Source: Enterocloster asparagiformis
GTDB taxonomy: Bacteria; Bacillota; Clostridia; Lachnospirales; Lachnospiraceae
Direction: 5' to 3'
NCBI GenBank assembly: GCA_018380885.1
Contig: JAGZSY010000040.1
Span: 1 to 47,653, forward strand
DNA length: 47,653 nt
In this document: piece after piece, positions 16,420-23,517 of the stretch
Numbering within the stretch: the stretch's first letter is position 1
Layout: each line of letters begins with the position of its first letter
Position numbers and translations under genes: made by a program
Notes under the pieces: model-generated
Databases searched by the model: none
The model's input: the letters and a program-made list of their open reading frames with translations, nothing else
Told to the model about the DNA's origin: nothing

Positions 16420-17790
16420 ATGCAATTTAAAGAATTAAACATCATGCCGGAGATTTTAAAGGCACTGGAAAATGAAAACTACAAAATTCCCACCCCGATT
16501 CAGGAGGAGGCGATTCCCGTTGTGCTCAGCGGCAGGGATTTGCTGGGATGCGCGCAGACGGGGACGGGCAAGACCGCCGCATTCGCCATTCCCACCCTTC
16601 AAATGCTCAGCAACGAAAAGCAGCCCCGCTGGGAAAAGCAGACCATAAAGGCCCTGGTGGTGACGCCTACCAGGGAGCTGGCCATCCAGATATTTGAAAG
16701 CTTCAACACCTACGGCCAATTTACCAAGCTGAAAACCTGCGTGGTTTTCGGAGGCGTGTCCCAGAAGCCCCAGGAGGAGAGCTTAAAACGGGGAGTCGAT
16801 ATTCTGGTGGCAACGCCGGGACGGCTGCTGGACCTGATGGACCAGAAGATTGTCAACATCGAGCGAATCAAGATACTGGTGCTGGACGAGGCCGACCGCA
16901 TGCTGGACATGGGATTTATCCATGACGTCAAGAAAATCATCGCCAAAACACCGGCAGAAAAGCAGACGCTGTTTTTTTCCGCCACAATGCCCCCGGACAT
17001 TGCCAAGCTGGCCGGAAAGATTCTGAAAAACCCGGAGAAGATCGAGATCACTCCCGCGGCCACCACGGTGGAGGCCATTGACCAGTATCTGTACTTTGTG
17101 GATAAGGGCAACAAGAAGGACCTGCTTTTGCACATTCTGAAGGATCAGAGCATCGAATCGACGCTGGTGTTCACCCGCACAAAGCATGGGGCGGATCGGA
17201 TTGTTAAACAATTATCAAGAAGTAATGTGGTCGCCCAGGCCATCCACGGCGATAAGTCCCAGGGGGCGCGGCAGAGGGCGCTGAATGATTTCAAGGATAA
17301 AAAGCTGCGGGTGCTGATCGCGACGGACATCGCGGCCAGAGGGATCGACATCGACGAGCTGTCCCATGTGATCAATTATGATCTGCCGGACGTGCCCGAA
17401 ACCTATGTGCACCGCATCGGGCGCACGGGCAGAGCGGGCCTTGGCGGAACCGCGATTTCGTTCTGCGATTTTGACGAGAAAGCGCAGCTGGCCGATATTG
17501 AGAAGCTGATCGGGAAGAAATTGACCGAGGTAAAGGATCATCCATACCCGCTGATGAACAATTTCCCGTCGGTCAAGGCCGCCCAGCCGAAAAGGGGCGC
17601 CTCAAAAAAGCAGGCCGCGGGCGCGGCGGCTTCTGCCGCTTCGGACAGGACGGAATCGCCGGCGAAGAACGGCGCTGGGGCAAAGGCCGGTTCCCCGGCA
17701 AAGGCTGGAGCTGGGGCGAAGGCTGGCTCTCCGGCGAAGAAAAAACAGCGGAAGCCGGGCAACGGTATGATAAGAGAAAAAAGGCGGTAG
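16420..17790 (+). CDS. DEAD-box ATP-dependent RNA helicase
   Basis: I start at ATG 16420 (MQFKELNIMP), six bases after GGAG, giving 456 residues; an upstream in-frame start adds non-family sequence. All motifs are present: Q motif TPIQEEAIP, motif I AQTGTGKT, Ia PTRELA, II DEAD (VLDEADRMLD), III SAT, IV VFTRTKHGAD, V AARGIDI, VI HRIGRTGRAG. The C-terminal ~65 residues are low-complexity and basic, with a repeated GAGAKAGSPAK unit, suited to non-specific RNA binding. RhlE-like members assist ribosome assembly and RNA decay, often in the cold. It is monocistronic and followed by a strong terminator. Confidence 0.95.
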   Translation: MQFKELNIMPEILKALENENYKIPTPIQEEAIPVVLSGRDLLGCAQTGTGKTAAFAIPTLQMLSNEKQPRWEKQTIKALVVTPTRELAIQIFESFNTYGQFTKLKTCVVFGGVSQKPQEESLKRGVDILVATPGRLLDLMDQKIVNIERIKILVLDEADRMLDMGFIHDVKKIIAKTPAEKQTLFFSATMPPDIAKLAGKILKNPEKIEITPAATTVEAIDQYLYFVDKGNKKDLLLHILKDQSIESTLVFTRTKHGADRIVKQLSRSNVVAQAIHGDKSQGARQRALNDFKDKKLRVLIATDIAARGIDIDELSHVINYDLPDVPETYVHRIGRTGRAGLGGTAISFCDFDEKAQLADIEKLIGKKLTEVKDHPYPLMNNFPSVKAAQPKRGASKKQAAGAAASAASDRTESPAKNGAGAKAGSPAKAGAGAKAGSPAKKKQRKPGNGMIREKRR

Positions 17791-17792
17791 CA

Positions 17793-17831
17793 TTGAGGGC
17801 AGAACCTATAACTGGTTCTGCCCTCAATTTT
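17793..17831 (+). terminator. Strong intrinsic terminator of the helicase gene
   Basis: A perfect 14-base stem, TTGAGGGCAGAACC (17793-17806) with GGTTCTGCCCTCAA (17814-17827), loop of seven, followed by TTTT. It lies between convergent genes and overlaps the last codons of the sensor kinase on the other strand. Confidence 0.9.
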
Positions 17832-19563
17832 ATAGCGTTCTGTTTAAAACCTGCTTTCCCACAACCAGGCGCACCGTACAGCCTGCGCCGAGAGAGGATT
17901 GGATGGTCACGCCGTATTCCGGTCCGTAGTAGAGCTTGAGGCGCTCGTCCACATTGCGAATCCCCACATGGCCCAGCAGCCCCGACCCTTTGGCGTCGGT
18001 TTCGGCGGAAGCAAAGCCCACGCCGTTGTCGGATACGGTAAAGATCAGGCGGCCGTTTTCTTCCTGTACGGTTACCGCGATGAAGCCCGGGCCGTCTAAC
18101 GGCTTGATGCCGTGGTAAATGCTGTTCTCCACGATGGGCTGAAGGATGATTTTGGGCACGGTGTAGTCCAACAGCTCCTCGGGCGCGCATATTTCGTAGT
18201 TGAGCTTATTCTCATAGCGCTCCTTCTGGATATAGAGGTACTGCCGGACGTGCTCCAGCTCGTCCTCAACAGAGACCAGCTCACGGCCTCCGTTTAGAGA
18301 CAGGCGGAAGAACGCGGCCAGAGATTTTGTGAGGGCGATGACCTTGGCGCTGTCGTTGAACTCAGCCATCCACACGATGGTGTCCAGCGTATTGTAGAGA
18401 AAGTGGGGATTGATCTGGCTGACCAGAGCGTTAAGCTCGGTCTGGCGGAGTGTCTTTTCCTGGTCCTGGATTTCCGCCAGAAGCTCCTTGATCCGCCGGA
18501 TCATCCGATTATAATTGCCGGCCAGCAGCTCTACCTCGTAAAAGCTGTTCTTGCGCACCGTGACCTCCGCCAGCTTTTCAATCTCGCGCATACCGCGCTC
18601 CAAATCGGCCATAGGCGTGGATAAACGGCGGGTAAAAAGGATTCCAAGCAGCAAAACGGCAAAGAACAGCAGCCCGCCGGTCAGCAGCACCGCTTCAAAG
18701 AGCTGCTGCTCCAGCATCGTGAGGGTGTCGAGGGACACCACGCCCACCATGGTCCAGCCGGTGTTCTCAATCTGCGTCTGATAGGTGAGAAGGTTTTTTT
18801 CTTTGTTGTAGCTGTCCCCGGCGGCCTGAATCTCCAGCAGCCGCTCACGCTTGTCCGGGTCTGAAAAATAGCTGGTGTCCCTGTGGTAGACCGGCTCGCC
18901 CTTGTCGTTGAGGAGAAAGACATACCCCTCCGAGCCCATATCCAGATAGCGCAGCTGATCCTCGATCACACAGTACGCCATATCCATCAGCAGAACGCCC
19001 AGATTTTCACCGCGGCTGCCGGTGATTTCCGTGCTCACGGAAATCACCCAGTTGTCCTTGTCGGTGGAGAAGCTCTGCATTCTGGCGCCGGTGAGAACGG
19101 GCATGGTATTGTGAATGGATTCCATATACCAGTCCTCCTTCATCATGTCCGCGGAGACCGACATGTCCAGGCCTTTTTCGTTGGAGAGGATGCGCCCGTC
19201 CTTGGAAACCACCACGATGGATTTGATATACGGATCGTTTTTCAACAGCGCGTCGATGCGGGAAAGCAGACCGGCCTGCAGGCTCTCGTCGTCCCCCGAT
19301 AAGTACTGCCGGAGCGTGGGATCGCTGGCAAAGACGTTGGACGCGCCCTTGACGCGGCCGATGTAGGTGCTGATGTTGGTCCCGCTCATTTCCAGCAGAT
19401 CGTGGGTTTTGGTGACCGTCTCGTCCATCAGGAGGTTGGCTGAGAAAAAATAAAGCGCACTGCTGAGCAGCAGGATGACGGCCAGCCCGGCGCCCAGAAA
19501 AAAGAGGGAGAGCTGTACGCCGAACCTTCTCGGCCACTCCCGGAATCTACAGCGTTTGCCCAT
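17830..19563 (-). CDS. YesM-type sensor histidine kinase
   Basis: I start at ATG 19563 (MGKRCRF), behind GGAGG; the start lies inside the last 17 bases of the response regulator gene, implying translational coupling. The protein has 577 residues. Helix 1 is at ~17-42 and helix 2 at ~291-311; between them lies a ~250-residue external dCache-like sensor. A HAMP segment follows, then the His_kinase domain with QINPHFLYNTLDT (phosphorylated His387) and an HATPase domain (PIVENSIYHGIK, DNGVGF, GLGHVGIRN-like). Kinases of this type pair with AraC-type regulators and usually sense sugars or cell-surface ligands. The ligand is not evident here. Confidence 0.93.
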   Translation of the reverse strand: MGKRCRFREWPRRFGVQLSLFFLGAGLAVILLLSSALYFFSANLLMDETVTKTHDLLEMSGTNISTYIGRVKGASNVFASDPTLRQYLSGDDESLQAGLLSRIDALLKNDPYIKSIVVVSKDGRILSNEKGLDMSVSADMMKEDWYMESIHNTMPVLTGARMQSFSTDKDNWVISVSTEITGSRGENLGVLLMDMAYCVIEDQLRYLDMGSEGYVFLLNDKGEPVYHRDTSYFSDPDKRERLLEIQAAGDSYNKEKNLLTYQTQIENTGWTMVGVVSLDTLTMLEQQLFEAVLLTGGLLFFAVLLLGILFTRRLSTPMADLERGMREIEKLAEVTVRKNSFYEVELLAGNYNRMIRRIKELLAEIQDQEKTLRQTELNALVSQINPHFLYNTLDTIVWMAEFNDSAKVIALTKSLAAFFRLSLNGGRELVSVEDELEHVRQYLYIQKERYENKLNYEICAPEELLDYTVPKIILQPIVENSIYHGIKPLDGPGFIAVTVQEENGRLIFTVSDNGVGFASAETDAKGSGLLGHVGIRNVDERLKLYYGPEYGVTIQSSLGAGCTVRLVVGKQVLNRTL

Positions 19564-20326
19564 GGCCGGCCTCCGTTCTGAACTCTTTTGGAGTTTTTTG
19601 GTATTTGCGGCGGAAGCATACGCTGAAATAATTGGGATCATCGATGCCCACCGCCGCGGCAATCTCATAGTTCTTCATCTGCGTGGTCAGGAGCAGGATT
19701 TTTGCCCGTTCCAGCCGCAGCCCCAGCAGGTAATCCCGGAAGTTTTCTCCAAAACACCGTTTGAAAAGGGTGCTCAGATAGCTGAGGCTGTACCCCAGCT
19801 CCGCGGCCATGGCGCTGAGGGTGAAGCCGGAATCGGCCAGATGGACCTCCAGCGTTTCAGCCATCTGCGTCCGTACGCTTTGGCTGCCGTCCGCTCCCGC
19901 ATCCCCGGCCAGCTTACCCACCGCCTGGCGGACGGCGGCAAAGCTGTCCGTCTCTTTTTTCTTCTCCACAAGGTGGAAGAGCAGCTTCTGTACATCGTCC
20001 CGGGAAAGTGGCTTTAAGGCGTAGTCGTCCACGCCGATCTTGATGGCGCGGATGGCGTAGTCCAAGTAGTCGTAGCCGGTCAGGATGGCGATTTTCAGGG
20101 AGGGGTCTTTTTCCTTTGCCAGCCGGCAGAAATCCAGGCCGTTCATTTTCGGCATGTTGATGTCGGCGAGAATTAAGTCGATATGGTGCTGATTGAGGAC
20201 CTCCAGAGCGCTTTCGCCGTTCTCAGCCTCATAGAATCCGCTGATGCCAAGGCCGTCAAAGTCGATAAATGCCCGGATACCACGGCGGATCAGGCTCTCG
20301 TCCTCCACCACGAGCAGGTTGTACAT
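19547..20326 (-). CDS. YesN-type response regulator with AraC DNA-binding domain
   Basis: A 259-residue protein. Residues 1-120 form a receiver: acidic pocket VEDE (7-10), phosphorylated Asp55 in LADINMPKMNG, Thr/Gly in ILTGYDY (81-87) and Lys105 in YALKPLS. A linker of ~35 residues leads to a two-helix-turn-helix AraC domain at ~155-255 (GYSLSYLSTLFKRCFGENF, YEIAAAVGIDDPNYFSVCFRRKYQKTPKEFR). The partner kinase overlaps its 3' end. Targets are unknown; the CcdA-TlpA-MsrAB operon just upstream is a candidate because of proximity, though such pairs more often control sugar transport genes. Confidence 0.93.
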   Translation of the reverse strand: MYNLLVVEDESLIRRGIRAFIDFDGLGISGFYEAENGESALEVLNQHHIDLILADINMPKMNGLDFCRLAKEKDPSLKIAILTGYDYLDYAIRAIKIGVDDYALKPLSRDDVQKLLFHLVEKKKETDSFAAVRQAVGKLAGDAGADGSQSVRTQMAETLEVHLADSGFTLSAMAAELGYSLSYLSTLFKRCFGENFRDYLLGLRLERAKILLLTTQMKNYEIAAAVGIDDPNYFSVCFRRKYQKTPKEFRTEAGHGQTL

Positions 20327-20374
20327 ATGGACGCCTCCCCACTGTCTCAGAGTTTATGTTGTCTTGATGACACA

Positions 20375-20403
20375 ATTATATAGCAGAGCGGCCCGGAAGG
20401 CAA
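20375..20403 (-). promoter_or_regulatory. Promoter of the response regulator/kinase pair
   Basis: On the minus strand TTGCCT (20403-20398) and a perfect TATAAT (20380-20375) are 17 bases apart, about 50 bases before the regulator start codon. The -35 hexamer lies in the centre of the inverted repeat at 20388-20416. Confidence 0.65.
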
Positions 20404-20416
20404 CCTACCGGGCCGC
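20388..20416. repeat. GC-rich inverted repeat around the -35 element
   Basis: GCGGCCCGG (20388-20396) and CCGGGCCGC (20408-20416) are perfect inverted arms separated by 11 bases. There is no U tract on either side, so an operator role for the regulator promoter is at least as likely as termination of the upstream msrAB message. Confidence 0.6.
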
Positions 20417-20542
20417 AGAGACTGTTGACAAAGTCAAATTGTTGAAACAGGAGCTTAAGGACAGCGTCCCCGAACTAAATTCACGCAGGTGGAATTCACT
20501 TCCGCCGCAGTGTGGAAATGCCGATTTCGTCCTTTCGGAACT

Positions 20543-20569
20543 GAAATTTATGGCGCAGCCATGAATTTC
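20543..20569. repeat. Hairpin just after the msrAB stop codon
   Basis: GAAATTTATGGC (20543-20554) and GCCATGAATTTC (20558-20569) pair with one mismatch around a three-base loop, 12 bases past the msrAB stop on the minus strand. There is no U tract, so it may protect the mRNA 3' end rather than terminate transcription. Confidence 0.5.
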
Positions 20570-20581
20570 ACAGAGCGAGCG

Positions 20582-21742
20582 TTACATTCCGAAAATCTGT
20601 TCCAGGAATCCATAGCCTTCCGATTCCAGATTCTCGTAGGGAATGAACCGGATGGAGGCGCTGTTGATGCAGTAGCGCAGTCCGCCCATTTCCGCGGGGC
20701 CGTCGTTAAATACATGGCCGAGATGGGTGTTGCCCGCGCGGCTGCGCACTTCGGTCCGCACCATGTTGAAGCTGGTGTCGGAATTTTCCGTCACAACCTC
20801 CGGGATGATGGGCTTTGAAAAGCTGGGCCAGCCGCAGCCGGACTCGAACTTGTCCTCTGAGCTGAACAGCGGTTCGCCGGTGACTACGTCCACATAGATT
20901 CCTTTATCAAAGGTGCTGGCGTACTCGTTGGTGAAGGGGCGCTCCGTATCATTGTTCTGGGTGACCTGGTACTGGATGTCCGTGAGCTTTGCTTTCAGCT
21001 CCTCGTCGCTGGGAATGGGGTAATTTTCGGGGCGTATCAAGCTGGACAGATCCGTCGTTCCCAGATTGTTCTCCTCGATAAATTCGTCGGCGTCGTTTAA
21101 ATTGATGTGGCAGTATCCACCGGGATTTTTATCTAGGTAATCCTGGTGATAATCCTCGGCCAGATAAAAGTTGTCAAGGGGCAGAATTTCTGTGGCGATG
21201 GGAGCCGTGAAGCGCTCCTGAACCTTTGCGGTTACCGCCTCCGCGACGGCTTTGTCCGCCTCGTCCACGTAGTAGATGCCGGAACGGTACTGGCTTCCCC
21301 GGTCGTTGCCCTGCTTGTTCACGCTGGTGGGGTCTACGACCTTGAAGAAGCCTTCCAGCAGCAGCTCCGTGGAGATGCCGGCCGGATCGTAGACCACCTT
21401 GACCGTCTCCGCATGGCCCGTGTTGTTGCGGCAGACCTCCTCGTAGGAGGGATTTTCCGTAGTTCCGTTGGCGTAGCCCACATCCGTGTCATACACGCCG
21501 GGCAGCTTTTTCATGTAGGCTTCGAGACCCCAGAAGCAGCCTCCCGCAAGGTAGATTGTGTGCAGATTTTCTTCATTCATCATCATTTTTTCCTCTTCCA
21601 TTTTTTTCTGTTCCGCAGACATGGTGTCCGCAGCTGTTTTTGCCGTCGCCGCCGGATTCCCCAAGGCGGCGGAGCAGCCTGACAGCGCCATGGCGGCCGC
21701 CAGCAGCCCGGTTCCTGCGTATATTATCCAATGTTTTTTCAT
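20582..21742 (-). CDS. msrAB: Lipoprotein methionine sulfoxide reductase MsrAB fusion
   Basis: A 386-residue protein. A lipoprotein signal peptide ends in LSGC (Cys23), so it is anchored on the outside of the membrane. A Met/Glu-rich linker (~41-58) follows. MsrA spans ~62-210 with GGCFWG (67-72, nucleophile Cys69) and reduces S-methionine sulfoxide. MsrB spans ~250-375 with [20 protein letters not shown] and the nucleophile Cys358 in RYCIN, and reduces the R form. The CxxC zinc pairs found in many MsrB proteins are not obvious. It is the last gene of ccdA-tlpA-msrAB; reducing power would pass from CcdA through the thioredoxin-like lipoprotein to MsrAB, as in the pneumococcal system. Confidence 0.93.
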   Translation of the reverse strand: MKKHWIIYAGTGLLAAAMALSGCSAALGNPAATAKTAADTMSAEQKKMEEEKMMMNEENLHTIYLAGGCFWGLEAYMKKLPGVYDTDVGYANGTTENPSYEEVCRNNTGHAETVKVVYDPAGISTELLLEGFFKVVDPTSVNKQGNDRGSQYRSGIYYVDEADKAVAEAVTAKVQERFTAPIATEILPLDNFYLAEDYHQDYLDKNPGGYCHINLNDADEFIEENNLGTTDLSSLIRPENYPIPSDEELKAKLTDIQYQVTQNNDTERPFTNEYASTFDKGIYVDVVTGEPLFSSEDKFESGCGWPSFSKPIIPEVVTENSDTSFNMVRTEVRSRAGNTHLGHVFNDGPAEMGGLRYCINSASIRFIPYENLESEGYGFLEQIFGM

Positions 21743-21767
21743 ATTGCCGCTCCTTTCCGTACCGTTC

Positions 21768-22403
21768 TCATTTTATGGTTTCAAAGGTGAATTTGATGGT
21801 ATCGTTGTCGGCGTGGCCCGGAACCAATTTGACCAGCACGCCGTCGGAGCCGATATATTCTGAAGTCGGATACCCCCGCACGCCGGCCTGCGCCCCGTAG
21901 GCGCCGTCTGTGTCGAACAGAACGGTGATATTTTCCGTGTTTTCAACGCCTGAGAACCAGGTCTTAAAGTCCTCCATACCCTTTTCACCCTTTTGACCGG
22001 GAGCGACGATGGTCAGAATCCGAAAGCCGTTGTCCTCGCCGGAGAGCGTGTTGATATCCTCCAGCCCGCCCAGGCAGATTGGACACCAGGAAGCCCAGTA
22101 TTTGAGGTAAACTTTTTCGCCCCGCAGACCGGAGAGTCTGACCGTGTTACCGTTTAAATCCATCATCTCAAAGTCGGGCGCCAGGCTGCCGGAGTTCATC
22201 ATTTCGGAGCCGTCCATTATTTTATTATCGTCCATCATTTCCGTTTCGTCCACCATCTTCGTTTCATCCATCATTTCACCTTCACTTGTCATATCACTGC
22301 CGGACACCGGCTCGCCATTCATGGTTTTTCCGGTACTGCATGCGGTCAGGGTCAGAAATAAAAGGCCGGTTACGGCTCCAACTAATAAATTTTTCTTCAT
22401 CAT
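21768..22403 (-). CDS. Thioredoxin-like (TlpA/ResA-type) lipoprotein
   Basis: A 211-residue protein, ATG 22403 behind AAAGGAAGT. Signal peptide with lipobox LTAC (Cys22). Residues ~36-72 are a Met/Asp/Glu-rich linker made of irregular repeats of the type EMMDETK, ETEMMDD, GSEMM. The thioredoxin fold covers ~73-211 with active site WCPIC (106-110) and a cis-Pro region (RGYPTSEYI). It should shuttle electrons from CcdA to MsrAB outside the membrane. Gaps to the neighbours are 17 and 25 bases, consistent with one operon. Confidence 0.9.
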   Translation of the reverse strand: MMKKNLLVGAVTGLLFLTLTACSTGKTMNGEPVSGSDMTSEGEMMDETKMVDETEMMDDNKIMDGSEMMNSGSLAPDFEMMDLNGNTVRLSGLRGEKVYLKYWASWCPICLGGLEDINTLSGEDNGFRILTIVAPGQKGEKGMEDFKTWFSGVENTENITVLFDTDGAYGAQAGVRGYPTSEYIGSDGVLVKLVPGHADNDTIKFTFETIK

Positions 22404-22420
22404 ACTTACTTCCTTTCATA

Positions 22421-23122
22421 TTATGATCCGAAGATCGCCAGAATACTGCCCAAATTGTCGGTCATCAGGAGAATGCCCATCAGGATTATGATCGTGCCGC
22501 CTGCGATTTTAATCTTCCCCAGGTGCCGGTTGAGCATTTTAACCTTTGTCAGCAGGATGTCGGAAAAGAGGGACAGGACCAGAAACGGGATCAGAAATCC
22601 AAATGAGTAAAACGCCATCAGAAATCCGCCGTACAACGGCCGGCTGCTGGTGGCCGAGAGTCCAAGGATCGCGCCTAGGACCGGGCCGATGCAGGGGGTC
22701 CAGCCGAAGCTGAATGTGAGTCCCAACAAAAACGAACCCAGGTAATCGCCCCTTCGGGAGCGCTCCAAATCCATTTTTTTCTCGTGGTAGAGCCATTTGA
22801 TGCGGATCAGTCCCGTCTGGTGCAGCCCCAGAAGAATGACGATGAGGCCCATGGCAGTCAGGAAAGATTTGCTGCCGATGACCGAACCGAGCGCTCCAGC
22901 GCCGAAGCCCAGCAGAATGAAGCAGACCGAGATGCCGGCGACGAAGAGAAGGCTTTTTAGGAAAATCCTCAGGCGCCTGCGGGCCGTATTCCCCGCGTCA
23001 CCGGCCTCGCCGGAAGAAAACAGGGAGATGTACACGGGAAGCAGCGGCACAATACAGGGGGAGAAGAAGGAAAACAGCCCCGCGGCAAATACAGTGCCCA
23101 GATAAAGGATGTTGGGATTCAT
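22421..23122 (-). CDS. ccdA: CcdA-type transmembrane thiol-disulfide carrier
   Basis: A 233-residue protein with six hydrophobic helices. The two functional cysteines are in the classic contexts FSPCIVPLLPVYISL (Cys23) and GWTPCIGPVLGAIL (Cys144). The cytoplasmic loop between helices is Arg-rich. CcdA moves reducing equivalents from cytoplasmic thioredoxin across the membrane; here the following genes show the acceptors are a TlpA-like lipoprotein and MsrAB rather than cytochrome c assembly. It is the first gene of the operon, reading away from the riboswitch-controlled ATPase. Confidence 0.93.
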   Translation of the reverse strand: MNPNILYLGTVFAAGLFSFFSPCIVPLLPVYISLFSSGEAGDAGNTARRRLRIFLKSLLFVAGISVCFILLGFGAGALGSVIGSKSFLTAMGLIVILLGLHQTGLIRIKWLYHEKKMDLERSRRGDYLGSFLLGLTFSFGWTPCIGPVLGAILGLSATSSRPLYGGFLMAFYSFGFLIPFLVLSLFSDILLTKVKMLNRHLGKIKIAGGTIIILMGILLMTDNLGSILAIFGS

Positions 23123-23152
23123 ATTGTCACCTCTTTTCTATTTGATGATTAA

Positions 23153-23181
23153 ATTCTACTTTCTTTTCGCCGGTTTTGTAA
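23153..23181 (-). promoter_or_regulatory. Weak candidate promoter for ccdA-tlpA-msrAB
   Basis: Read on the minus strand, TTACAA (23181-23176) and TAGAAT (23158-23153) are 17 bases apart and end about 30 bases before the ccdA start. The -35 match is poor. Confidence 0.35.
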
Positions 23182-23268
23182 TAGAACGGTTTTGGGTGTT
23201 TCTTTGATTTCTTTGGATGCGTGATGAAAAAACCATAGAAAATTGCGCCCTGAAATCGTCAGAATCTC

Positions 23269-23297
23269 TTGACACTCCCGCGATTCCATGTTAGAAT
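23269..23297 (+). promoter_or_regulatory. Promoter of the riboswitch-ATPase transcript
   Basis: A consensus TTGACA (23269-23274), 17-base spacer, and TAGAAT (23292-23297). Transcription would begin near 23304, just before the riboswitch aptamer, leaving a leader of about 210 bases. Confidence 0.85.
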
Positions 23298-23320
23298 CAT
23301 CCAACAATCAAATCGTTGCC

Positions 23321-23411
23321 CTCATGAGGGAGTAGTTAGCATTTCAATATGTGGCAAGTCAACATACTGACCGCGGGGCGGTCTGGCTTGTCTTAAATAA
23401 CGAGACTCATG
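23321..23411 (+). ncRNA. yybP-ykoY (manganese) riboswitch
   Basis: The leader contains GAGGGAGTAG (23327-23335 region) and AACATACTGACC (23360-23372), matching the two conserved loops (GGGGAGUAG and ACAUACU) that meet to bind Mn2+ in yybP-ykoY RNAs. An outer helix P1 can form between CATGAG (23323-23328) and CTCATG (23406-23411), and the CGAGAC just before it matches the conserved 3' part. A local stem (GACCGCGGGGCGGTC) follows the second loop. The downstream gene is a PEGLP-type P-type ATPase, a well-known target class. The P1 3' strand is shared with a terminator, so Mn2+ should turn expression on. Confidence 0.85.
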
Positions 23412-23447
23412 TATAGCTGAATTCCGGCTATACATGGTCTCTTTTTT
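23402..23447 (+). terminator. First riboswitch-controlled terminator
   Basis: GAGACTCATGTATAGC (23402-23417) pairs with GCTATACATGGTCTC (23427-23441), followed by six T. Its 5' arm contains CTCATG, the 3' strand of aptamer helix P1, so aptamer and terminator exclude each other. Confidence 0.88.
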
Positions 23448-23448
23448 A

Positions 23449-23488
23449 GACCCAGGTATAGCGGAACCGGCTGTACCCGGGTCTTTTT
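23449..23488 (+). terminator. Second tandem terminator, apparent copy of the first
   Basis: GACCCAGGTATAGC (23449-23462) pairs with GGCTGTACCCGGGTC (about 23469-23483), followed by five T. Arms and loop resemble those of the first hairpin, suggesting a local duplication. It lies ~30 bases before the ATPase start. Confidence 0.8.
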
Positions 23489-23517
23489 GATTGCAGAAAC
23501 ACACAGGAGGATAAAAT

